Positions 1 to 8,418 of a stretch of 64,000 bases of DNA are shown one piece after another (within the stretch, counting starts at the first letter, position 1; each line of letters starts with the position of its first letter). This DNA is from Cellulosilyticum ruminicola JCM 14822 (GTDB taxonomy: Bacteria > Bacillota > Clostridia > Lachnospirales > Cellulosilyticaceae). The notes beneath the pieces are model-generated. The model searched no databases. It had not been told where the DNA came from and worked only from the letters and a program-made list of their open reading frames with translations. Made by a program: the position numbers and the translations under genes. Location of the stretch: contig NZ_BBCG01000002.1 of assembly GCF_001311925.1 (NCBI RefSeq), forward strand, positions 103,735 through 167,734, read 5' to 3'.

Positions 1-148
1 TATCACTTTGTGTCATAAATGATGTTAAAATCATCCATGCGATTGGAAAGAGGGCTGCTATTACGAATAGCCATACAATAGCAGTTCCAATTCCATCAAT
101 TATTCTTTTTCTTCTCTTATATTCAGATAAGCTTTTTGTTTTATTCAC
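1..148 (-). CDS. ABC sugar transporter permease, MalG/UgpE-like (N-terminal part, cut by window edge)
   Basis: This is the start of the second inner-membrane permease of a carbohydrate ABC importer; only 49 codons are inside the window. It starts at a GTG that shares its G with the TAG stop of the preceding permease gene (TAGTGA), which implies translational coupling. The peptide has a basic N-terminus (KTKSLSEYKRRKR) followed by a hydrophobic segment at about residues 20-42 ending in a TSFM motif, as in MalG-type permeases. By position it would pair with the upstream MalF-like permease and the lipoprotein binding protein. The EAA loop lies outside the window, so the call rests on the N-terminal pattern and gene order. 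Confidence 0.8.
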   Translation of the reverse strand, partial: MNKTKSLSEYKRRKRIIDGIGTAIVWLFVIAALFPIAWMILTSFMTQSD

Positions 149-1122
149 TAGTCATTCACCACCAAATCATCTTGGAATACTTTGTACCATAATGCAACTA
201 ATCCTAATACACAAATCATAACGATTACTGTTGCTGCTGCACCAGGACCGAATTGCCAGATTTGGAATGAGTTACGATTAATATTTGTCATAAGTAAGTC
301 GCCGTATTTTCCTGGGAAACCTGCTCCGTGACCGAACATCATGGCTACGATATTAAATGAGTAAATATAGTTAATAATACCATTTAATATTTGAATTGAT
401 AAAACAGATCTTAATAAAGGTAAGGTGATGCTTCTAAATTGTTGCCAAGAATTAGCACCATCAATTTCTGCAGCTTCATAATAATCTACAGGAATTTGTT
501 GTAAACCTGCTAAAAGCATAAGCATTACGAAAGGTACTGTTCTCCAAATTGTAGGGATAATAATTGCAATAAGGACTTTAGGACCTGTTAACCAATAAGG
601 ACCTTCTGGAAGGAAGTGGAATATATCTACAAGAAGTTTATTGATTACCCCGTCTTGTTGCCACATGAATCCCCATAATAAACCAACAACGAATGATGGT
701 ACTACCCAAGGTGTCATTAATAATGTTCTTGCAAGCCCTTGGAATCTGAATTTTCTATTTAGTAATATTGCTAATAATAAACCAATACCAATTACAAGGA
801 AACTACAGATTACTGAAAAGATTGCTGTATTTCTAAGTGCATCAATAAATCCTGAACGAATTGTACTTGTAGGATCAAATAACACAGTCCAATAGTTTTG
901 AAGTCCTATAAAAGGTGCCCTTAAAAACTTTTTAAGTGTAAATTGATTAAGTTTTAAAAATGACATCCAAATCCCCGAAACGATAGGGACTAAGTGAACA
1001 ACAAACATTGCAATGAGTGCTGGTGCAATTAAACCATATGCAAGCTTATTTTTCTTGATTTGTGATAACAAACTTTTTTTGACTGTGCCTTTTTTATTTA
1101 GCCCTTTTGCTACTTTACTCAC
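148..1122 (-). CDS. ABC sugar transporter permease, MalF/LacF-like
   Basis: This is an inner-membrane permease subunit of a carbohydrate ABC importer (binding-protein-dependent transport, CUT1 type). It has a basic N-terminal tail, a first membrane helix at about residues 28-52, several further hydrophobic segments, and the EAA cytoplasmic loop (EAAEIDGANSWQQF) around residue 216 that docks the ATPase. The reading frame is open up to a GTG at 1140, but that codon precedes a GGGAGG ribosome-binding site. The GTG at 1122, eight bases after GGGAGG, is the better start and gives 324 residues. It lies between the solute-binding protein and the MalG-like permease. No ATPase gene is in view, so a shared MsmX-type ATPase or a gene beyond the window edge must serve it. 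Confidence 0.9.
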   Translation of the reverse strand: MSKVAKGLNKKGTVKKSLLSQIKKNKLAYGLIAPALIAMFVVHLVPIVSGIWMSFLKLNQFTLKKFLRAPFIGLQNYWTVLFDPTSTIRSGFIDALRNTAIFSVICSFLVIGIGLLLAILLNRKFRFQGLARTLLMTPWVVPSFVVGLLWGFMWQQDGVINKLLVDIFHFLPEGPYWLTGPKVLIAIIIPTIWRTVPFVMLMLLAGLQQIPVDYYEAAEIDGANSWQQFRSITLPLLRSVLSIQILNGIINYIYSFNIVAMMFGHGAGFPGKYGDLLMTNINRNSFQIWQFGPGAAATVIVMICVLGLVALWYKVFQDDLVVND

Positions 1123-1162
1123 TTTTTTTACCTCCCGCACCAGTGTATTTAATGCATGTAAT

Positions 1163-2524
1163 TTATTGTTCGTTGTAAATTACTGTACATTCACTAGCTG
1201 TTTGATCTAAGATTTCTTTTGTTTTAGCTGGATCGTATGCACCGAATACACCCATAACATTGTCCCAAACATTACTTAAACCTTTTTGAAGAATTGTTTC
1301 TGATGGACCCCAACCTGCAACTGATGGATAAGCTTTACCAAAGTCAGCTTGTTCTTTGAAAGCCTTTCGCATTTCTTCGTTTGCAACGAATTCTGTTTCA
1401 TAAGCTGCTTTAACTGTTGGTAAGTTACCACATTTTTCTTGGTATGCAACTTGTGCTTCTGGTGTCATTAAGTATTCGATAACTTTGTAAGCTGCTTCTT
1501 TGTTTTTAGATGTTTTAAATACTGATAATCCACTGCCACCGAAGAATGCATATCTACCTTCTGGACCTGCTGGGAATGGTGCTGTTCCAACTTTTTCAGC
1601 AAGTTCTGGTTTTTCTCTTCTTAAAGTTGCGATTTCATATGCTCCAGAGAACATTGTTCCGAATTCACCTTCATTAAATGTAGCTTCGATTTCAGCTGAG
1701 TTTTTCTCAAGACCTGCCATACTGAGTAATCCTTCTGTTGCAAGTTCTGTGTAGAATTGAACACCTTTAACAGCTTCGTCTGAGTTGATTACACATGTTG
1801 TATTATCTTCAGCGATGAATTCTCCACCTGTTCCCCAAATCCATGGTGCAAAGTTGTGGATAACGTTCCAGTCATTTTTACCTGGCATACCAAGTGGTGT
1901 GATTTTTTTACCATCGATTTCCACATCTTTCATTTTTGTAAGAGCTTCTTTGAAGCTATCCCATGTTTCGAAATCTGTTTCTGGATTTACACCAGCTGCT
2001 TCACAAACGTCTTTTCTGTAGAATAATGCTCTTGTATCGATGAACCATGGAGCTGCATACATTTCATCTCCAGCACCTAAGATTTTTGTTGTTGGAAGTG
2101 TAGCCTCATAGAAAGCATCTGCTCCACCAAAACGATCATAAATAGGTGTTAATTCTTCTAAAGCCCCCATAGCTGCGATAGCTGCGATTTGTGTTGTACC
2201 AAGTTGTGTGATATCTGGACCTTCACCACTTGTAGCTGCTGTTGTTAATTTTGTCCAAGCTGAACCCCAGTCTAATACTGTTGGTTGTACTTCAATATCT
2301 GGATTTGCTTCTAAGAATGGTTTTAAGATTTCCATGAAATCTTCATCAGGTGTACCACTGTTAGGCATAATCCACATTGTTACAACTGTTTTTTCTCCAG
2401 TTTGAGATGCGCTGCTGCCTTCTGCACTAGCATTTGCTGTGTTTGTTGTTGTGCCACCGCATCCTGCTAATGAAGTTACTAATAATGCTGATACTAAAAG
2501 CTTAGATAATAATTTTTTATTCAT
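1163..2524 (-). CDS. ABC transporter sugar-binding lipoprotein (family 1 solute-binding protein)
   Basis: This is an extracellular sugar-binding protein of 453 residues that feeds the two downstream permeases. The N-terminus is a lipoprotein signal: a basic start, a hydrophobic stretch and the lipobox LAGC near residue 22, followed by a Ser/Thr/Ala-rich linker. The mature part has the family 1 features, including an N-terminal VVTMWIMPNSG strand, a central APWFIDTRALFYRKD hinge region, and a C-terminal EAAYKVIEYLMTPEAQ segment. It follows the two-component system by about 130 bp, as in many YesMN-controlled polysaccharide loci. The neighbouring phosphorylases suggest cello- or beta-gluco-oligosaccharides as substrate; that is inference, as ligand residues cannot be read from sequence alone. 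Confidence 0.92.
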   Translation of the reverse strand: MNKKLLSKLLVSALLVTSLAGCGGTTTNTANASAEGSSASQTGEKTVVTMWIMPNSGTPDEDFMEILKPFLEANPDIEVQPTVLDWGSAWTKLTTAATSGEGPDITQLGTTQIAAIAAMGALEELTPIYDRFGGADAFYEATLPTTKILGAGDEMYAAPWFIDTRALFYRKDVCEAAGVNPETDFETWDSFKEALTKMKDVEIDGKKITPLGMPGKNDWNVIHNFAPWIWGTGGEFIAEDNTTCVINSDEAVKGVQFYTELATEGLLSMAGLEKNSAEIEATFNEGEFGTMFSGAYEIATLRREKPELAEKVGTAPFPAGPEGRYAFFGGSGLSVFKTSKNKEAAYKVIEYLMTPEAQVAYQEKCGNLPTVKAAYETEFVANEEMRKAFKEQADFGKAYPSVAGWGPSETILQKGLSNVWDNVMGVFGAYDPAKTKEILDQTASECTVIYNEQ

Positions 2525-2653
2525 ATTTATCTCACCCTTTGTTTGAATTTGATAAATAAATTATAAATCTTATACAATTATTTTTTAACTTCATAAAATT
2601 ACGATAATCCATAAAAAATTATCTTTTATATATTTTTTTATGACATTATACAA

Positions 2654-4398
2654 TTAAACAGGAATATAAAGCTTTATCATTGTATATTCTTTACATTTTG
2701 ATTCTATTTCTATGACTTCTTTTGTATCTTTTATGTCATAATTTAGGCAAAGTCGTGCGATAATTGCTTTTAGTCCAAATCCTGATTTTGCTTCCAATTT
2801 CTCACCTTTCATAATTTTTTCAATAACTTCTTCACTCATTCCATTTCCATCATCTTCTACAGTAACAATCATTCTGTTGTTTTTTCATCAAAACTTGTAG
2901 AAACATTAATTTGTACAGGTACCCCTGCTTTTTTTACACCATATTTAAGACTATTTTCTACTAATGATTGAATTGTAATCTTAGGAATTTTAAATTCTAA
3001 AGTTCTTTCATCAATATTATAGTGCATTACTACACTATTTGGTTTTCTAATAATGACAATCTTAATGTATTCTTCTACAATCTGTATTTCCTCTACAATA
3101 GTTATACATTCGTCTCCACGACTTAAACATGCTCTATAATACTTAGCTAACGTTTTAATAAGCTCATTGGCTGTGTCTTTCTCCTCTATAGCCACCAATA
3201 TGCTGGCTGCATTTAAAGTATTATATAAAAAGTGTGGTTTTACTTGATGATTAATAATAGAAAGTTCTAAACGTTTTTGAAGCTTTTCTCTTTGCGCTAC
3301 ATCTATAATCAGCTCATTAATTTGCCCCATCATCTCATTAAGGGCATCACTAATGTCATACACCTCTAAATAGCCTTCTTCCATATAGAAGTCTTGATCT
3401 AATTTCTTTTCTTCACCAACAATTCTGGCTTTATTAGCGATGAATTTTAAAGGCCATATTACTTTTCGTTTAATAATTAAAGAGGCAATAATAATAAAAA
3501 TAATATTACTCATTACTGCAAAGATTAAAATAATACTAATGTTATAATTTGTACGCGACTGATGATTAAGCCCTACAATATAGCCTTCTATAATCGGCAT
3601 TTTTTCTACTACATAGTAATATTTTTTGTGATTTCTTTTAATATAATAATACTTATTTTCTTCCCATCTAATTTCATCTTTAGCCTTAATAACTGCACTT
3701 ATCCTACTTTCATCTGCCATGCATAAGGTTTGTCCTAATCCATCTTGAATAATAATATCTAAGGTAATATTGGCTAAAATATTATCACACTCTTGCTTAA
3801 GGTTATCTTGATTTAAATAAATAACAATATAGCCTAGAGGCTGCATATCTTCTTTAGAATTAATAAGGCGTGTCATATAAAGGGTAGGCAGCTTACTTGG
3901 TTGTAGTATATTTTGTCCTATTTCCCAGTAAGCTGCTCCCTTTTTATTTTTGACTTTTTCTAAATTAAGTTGCTTGCTAAACGCTTCATTATCCTTGTTA
4001 TATGCAGGCTCTTGATACTCCGAATATACATTTCCATACAAATCCACAATATGAATGGATTTAATATCGTCTCGATTAGTAATTTCTTTTCTTAGAATTT
4101 CTCTTAAATTCTTACCTCTCTCACTTGAAACTTCTTTTAACAAACTTTGCACATTATCATTAATAACAAGGTTATAAGAGACTCTTTCACTTTCCATCAT
4201 CTTTTTAGATAATAAAAATGAAAATGTATTAAGTGCTTGCATGTCACTGGTTTGGAACTTATAATCCACTTCTTTTTGCAGAGCTAAATAAAATATACCT
4301 ATTCCCAATACTAAAGAAATAGTCATTGTTACAAGATAGCTTTTCATAAGCACCCAGCTAATACTATTAGTAGGTTTTCTCTTTAAATGCCTATTCAT
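2654..4398 (-). pseudogene. YesM-type sensor histidine kinase, frameshifted
   Basis: This is a membrane sensor kinase of the YesM/LytS-like class that would phosphorylate the adjacent YesN-type regulator. It has one membrane helix near residues 15-38, an extracellular sensor region, a second helix near 285-310, a HAMP-like segment, and a His_kinase domain with QVKPHFLYNTLN around residue 385 holding the phospho-accepting His. The ATPase N-box (LVENSLKYGVKKAG) is in the first frame, but that frame stops at 2869. The G-box (VEDDGNGMSEE) continues in another frame from about 2872. A six-A run at about 2880-2885 is the likely site; one more A would restore a continuous protein. The A-run is not in phase for a canonical -1 slippery heptamer. 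It is either a sequencing error or a disabled kinase. Confidence 0.85.
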
Positions 4399-5494
4399 TT
4401 ATTCATACACTGCCTTTTTATATTCGTTAGGGGTCATATTTGTATATTTCTTAAATAACCTTGTGAAATAAGTTGTATCTGTATAACCTAATTTTTCACC
4501 TACTTCATAAACACGATAATTTTTTTTCTTTAAGCAAGAATTTTGCTCTCTTCATCTTCATGCCTGTTACATAACTTAAGAAATTTTCGCCTGTTTCTTG
4601 TTTAAAGAGTGTACAGAAATAATTTTTACTAATAGCTAATTTCTCACTGATAATGGTTAAATTAATTTCTTCATCCACATGCTCAATAACATACTGACAA
4701 GCTTGCATAACTATATTATCTTTGTACATGACTTTACTTTCCTCAAACATACTATATAAACTACTGATTTTCTTATTAAAACAGTCAATAAGTACTTCTT
4801 TTTCTGTTTGCTCATCTTGTCCATAATCTAAATAGGCATCTACATTTTCTAGTTTACCCAAATATATAAATCGTTCTTTAATTTTTACAACAATCTCTTC
4901 TAGGATATAAGAGAATCTTACACACATACTTTCTCTTTCTAAGTCCCCATAACTTCTTTCTTCTTCCAAAATATTGTGTAAAATTTCAAAGGCTCTTTCA
5001 TCACTTTGCATAATATATTTAACAAGCTGTTTATCCTTATCTCTAGAAAGCTGACGTTTCTTTCTCTTCTCACCTTTTAATTCAGTAAATACTTGTAACA
5101 TCTTTTTGTTACGTTCTTTATCCATAAGTTTTTCTTTTGCTTTCTCTAAAACTAATATGATTTTTTCTTCTTCTAAAGGCTTCAAAATATAATCTAATGC
5201 ACCATATTTAATAGCGCTTTTGGCATATTCAAATTCACCATAAGCAGTTAATATAATAACTTCTAAATCATTTTCATCTTCTCTTACCTTTGCCATAAAT
5301 TCCATTCCTGTCATAATAGGCATCTCAATATCTACAATTGTTAAATCTATTTCCCTTTTTTTAAGCTGCATAATAGCCTCTTCACCATTTTCAGCTTCAC
5401 AGACTACTTCAAAACCTAGATCTTCCCACGGGATTAATTCCTTAAGCCCCTTTCTTACAATAGGTTCATCATCTACTAATTGTACTTTAAACAT
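4399..5494 (-). pseudogene. YesN-type response regulator (REC plus AraC HTH), frameshifted near the C-terminus
   Basis: This is a response regulator with an N-terminal receiver (DDE near residues 8-10, phospho-Asp in TIVDIEMPIM near residue 55, conserved Lys in YILKPLEEE) and a C-terminal AraC-type DNA-binding domain. It would activate the sugar locus when phosphorylated by YesM. The first reading frame ends early (stop at 4505) inside the second helix-turn-helix. Removing one A from an eight-A run at about 4519-4526 restores the tail, which reads GEKLGYTDTTYFTRLFKKY and ends with PNEYKKAVYE. The restored stop at 4399 directly abuts the yesM start codon, which supports the reconstruction. Kinase and regulator are thus each broken once, both at A-runs. 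Confidence 0.85.
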
Positions 5495-5598
5495 TTGTTC
5501 ACCCCATAAATTTTAATTTTACATAATCGCATTACAATTGTGTAACATTTTTACATAATTATACTATATTTTTTAACTTCTTATGTAAATATTAAAAC

Positions 5599-5634
5599 AA
5601 GGAGCCCCTATAAAATCTTTATAGTAAGCTCCTT
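5599..5634 (-). terminator. Rho-independent terminator after the GH94 gene
   Basis: An inverted repeat (AAGGAGC ... GCTCCTT with an inner TATAAA/TTTATA stem) lies just downstream of the GH94 stop. Read on the minus strand it is followed by a T-rich stretch (TGTTTTAATATTT). It separates the phosphorylase pair from the two-component system genes. Confidence 0.75.
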
Positions 5635-5657
5635 AATACTATTAGTTTTTCTTATAC

Positions 5658-8387
5658 CTAATTTAAAACAACTTTAATTTTGTACTGTTTGCCAGTATCT
5701 AACTCCTCAATCATATTACGCTTGATTACAACTTTGTTCCCATCAATGATATATGGCCATTCATTGAAGTATACTGATTCAATTTCACATTCATTAGATG
5801 GTTTGTTGCCATTGTTGATGTATGTTACTTCAAATTGTCTACCATCGTATGTAAAAGCAATACTTACTTTATTATCTTGGTCAAATTGTTCTAAAAGCAA
5901 TTTAGGTTGTAATACGAGATCACCTAATTCACCTTTTACACCAAACATTTCAGTTACGACAGTATACATAAGCCAGCTTGCTGCACCTGTTAAATAATGA
6001 TACATTCCTCTACCACGTGTATTAATATACTCTGGTACACCTGGGTAGATTCTACTTGCATTGAAGTTAGTACAATGTTTGTAAAGTGTTTCAATTACTT
6101 TATAACCTTCTTTTATAAAACCTCTTTGATATAAAGCATTAGCATACATAATCGCCATGTGAGAGAATACAGCTCCATTTTCTTTATGTCCATAAGCGAA
6201 ACCAAACATTCTTCCTAGGTCTGTTTTAACTTCATGGAAGTCTGTATTTAATTTGTAACCGCCTACTGCTGCATCATAAAGATATTTATCTACTGCTACA
6301 GTGATTTCTTTAACTTGCTCTTTGGTTGCAATGCCTGACATTACTATAAACACTTGTCCTGTAAGCATCATACGTACATTGTCGTCAAATTTACCCTCTA
6401 CACGGTTACTATGATTGTCATAGTAACCGTTATACCAGCTACATGCTTCGCCATCTGTGATCCACTCAGCTTTTCTAATGTGTTCAAACATCCAAGCTAC
6501 TTTTCTATCAAGATTTGCAGCCAATTCTTCGATATCTACAGCTACTTTTTTACCGCTTACTGCATGTCTTACTTGTTTGCAGTATGTTGCTAATAATTCA
6601 TTTTTACCTGCTACATCATCATAAATAACTTCTGTTTCTTCAATGAGTACTTTTAATTCTTCTGCGATTTCAATTTCATTTTTGTTTAAGCGTGCTTTGA
6701 TTTCACGAAGTAGCTGTGCAATTGCTTTCATATTACCAGCATAAAGAGCTGTAAATGCTACACTTTCCCCTTTTTCATCTGCCATATCTAAAGCATCATT
6801 CCAGTCAGCGCCATGTAATTTAAGATTATTATGTTCGCCAACATCAAAGAATGCTGTTAAATGTTGTACAAGGAGATGCTCTAAAATAGTACCTTCATAT
6901 TTTTCTTCTCCATTTTGTACACGTTGAATATTGCCTTGTGCCATATTCCATAATTCATCTTTAGCTGTACCTCTTTCAACCTGTAAGTCTTTGAAATATG
7001 CTTGATTTTCTAAAAGGAATGCTAAATCGCCACTTTGTTGTAAGTAAAGATTTACTGTTAAGAATGGCCATGCCCCATGATCCATCCATACACGTGTGAT
7101 ATTATTTCTATCTGCAATAAATTCACCTGGTTTAGTTCCAATGATTGTTGCATTTGTTCCATCGATTCTAACGCCGCCAAAGTTATCTTTTAACATTTTA
7201 CGAACGCTACTTGGATCCATGAATAATAATGCTAAACAGTCTTGCCATAAATCACGCCATCCGCGTCCACCTTTTCCATAGTCATGGTGTGGCAAGAATG
7301 AACAGCCATAGATTCTACGAAGCATTGGTTGGAAGTTTACCCAGTACATCCAGTTATCAAATGTTTCGTCTCCTGTATGGTAATTAATATTGATTTTTTC
7401 ATCCCAATAAGCTTTTGTTGCTTCTAATGCTTTATCGAAGCTTTCTCTACTTAAGTATTTTTTAGCCATCTCTTCGTAGTTTATGCCTTCTTCTGCAAAG
7501 CCGATTGCTACAATATAAGATTTACTTTCACTTGGATTTAATTTTATTTTTGTAAAAGATAATGCACCGATTGCTTCATACCCATCTATTTTTACATTTG
7601 CACCAATAATTGGCTCTTTACTCTTCATAATTGCTTCAGGTACTTCAAATGATCCACCTTCTCCAATGTAATCTTCTACAACGGGGAAGAAACCTACTGG
7701 CATTTCACCACTTTCTGTAGCTCCTGATACACCATAAGTTATAGTATTAACTTTATGTCCTCTTTCATCAAATGTTAAAGTAGGATTTACAAGTACACTA
7801 TATTCTGTAGTTTGAATACGATGTAAAAGTGAAGTTACATGTCTATGGTCTCTTAAATTTGTTGCAGAACGGCCATAAAGTGGAATAGCTGCTGTAGGTC
7901 TTAATACTAATTGTTCATTTCCAATATTAGTAATTGTTACTTTCATAAGCTCTACAGTATCTTCTGTAACTTCTCCATTTGCTTCTACTAAGTTTGGTAC
8001 AAATGAAGTAACTTCCGCTTTAACACCCATCTCTTCAGATATACGTGTTACTTTATGCCACATAATTCCTGCTTCTAATACTGTCTCATCTTTATCATCT
8101 GTAAATAATTTTGCTTGTTGCATAGCTGATGCGCCAGTTACTGACCAAGCCCCTTTTCCATCTACATCAATCCAGAAATTTCTAGAAGACTTATTGTTAT
8201 GTAATTCTTCTGCACTTACTGGTGCAAGTAAAAATGTATTTTGTCCCATTTTACAGTCCCCGTTTAGGATAGGTGTCACGCTAGACATGACACCTTTCTC
8301 ATTGGCAATTGGGAAGTATGCATAACTATTTTGATCTGGATTTACCATTTTGAATGAGCCTTTATAATCTATAAATCTATAACCCAT
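5658..8387 (-). CDS. GH94 glycoside phosphorylase (cellobiose or laminaribiose/beta-1,3-oligoglucan type)
   Basis: This 909-residue cytosolic enzyme belongs to glycoside hydrolase family 94, which reversibly splits a beta-glucosidic bond with phosphate to give alpha-glucose 1-phosphate. The family core is clear: an N-terminal beta-sandwich, a linker, and an (alpha/alpha)6 barrel with the catalytic general-acid Asp in GADWNDALD near residue 528, plus GRGWRDLWQD and GAASWLMYTVVTEMFG. Its N-terminus (MGYRFIDYKGSF, then SYAYFPIANEKG) differs from classic cellobiose phosphorylase as I remember it and looks more like the laminaribiose/beta-1,3-oligoglucan phosphorylase group; that is recollection of the family, not a search. 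An AAAGGAGGG site precedes the ATG. It lies 31 bp downstream of cdp, so the two are probably cotranscribed. Confidence 0.85.
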   Translation of the reverse strand: MGYRFIDYKGSFKMVNPDQNSYAYFPIANEKGVMSSVTPILNGDCKMGQNTFLLAPVSAEELHNNKSSRNFWIDVDGKGAWSVTGASAMQQAKLFTDDKDETVLEAGIMWHKVTRISEEMGVKAEVTSFVPNLVEANGEVTEDTVELMKVTITNIGNEQLVLRPTAAIPLYGRSATNLRDHRHVTSLLHRIQTTEYSVLVNPTLTFDERGHKVNTITYGVSGATESGEMPVGFFPVVEDYIGEGGSFEVPEAIMKSKEPIIGANVKIDGYEAIGALSFTKIKLNPSESKSYIVAIGFAEEGINYEEMAKKYLSRESFDKALEATKAYWDEKININYHTGDETFDNWMYWVNFQPMLRRIYGCSFLPHHDYGKGGRGWRDLWQDCLALLFMDPSSVRKMLKDNFGGVRIDGTNATIIGTKPGEFIADRNNITRVWMDHGAWPFLTVNLYLQQSGDLAFLLENQAYFKDLQVERGTAKDELWNMAQGNIQRVQNGEEKYEGTILEHLLVQHLTAFFDVGEHNNLKLHGADWNDALDMADEKGESVAFTALYAGNMKAIAQLLREIKARLNKNEIEIAEELKVLIEETEVIYDDVAGKNELLATYCKQVRHAVSGKKVAVDIEELAANLDRKVAWMFEHIRKAEWITDGEACSWYNGYYDNHSNRVEGKFDDNVRMMLTGQVFIVMSGIATKEQVKEITVAVDKYLYDAAVGGYKLNTDFHEVKTDLGRMFGFAYGHKENGAVFSHMAIMYANALYQRGFIKEGYKVIETLYKHCTNFNASRIYPGVPEYINTRGRGMYHYLTGAASWLMYTVVTEMFGVKGELGDLVLQPKLLLEQFDQDNKVSIAFTYDGRQFEVTYINNGNKPSNECEIESVYFNEWPYIIDGNKVVIKRNMIEELDTGKQYKIKVVLN

Positions 8388-8418
8388 GGCCTAAAGCCCT
8401 CCTTTCTTTCTGAGCTTA

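Noticed and set aside
2869..2890. The A-run in yesM as a programmed -1 ribosomal frameshift (A AAA AAC)
   Set aside because: The heptamer exists but is out of phase with the reading frame (codons GAA AAA ACA), and no downstream stimulator is evident.
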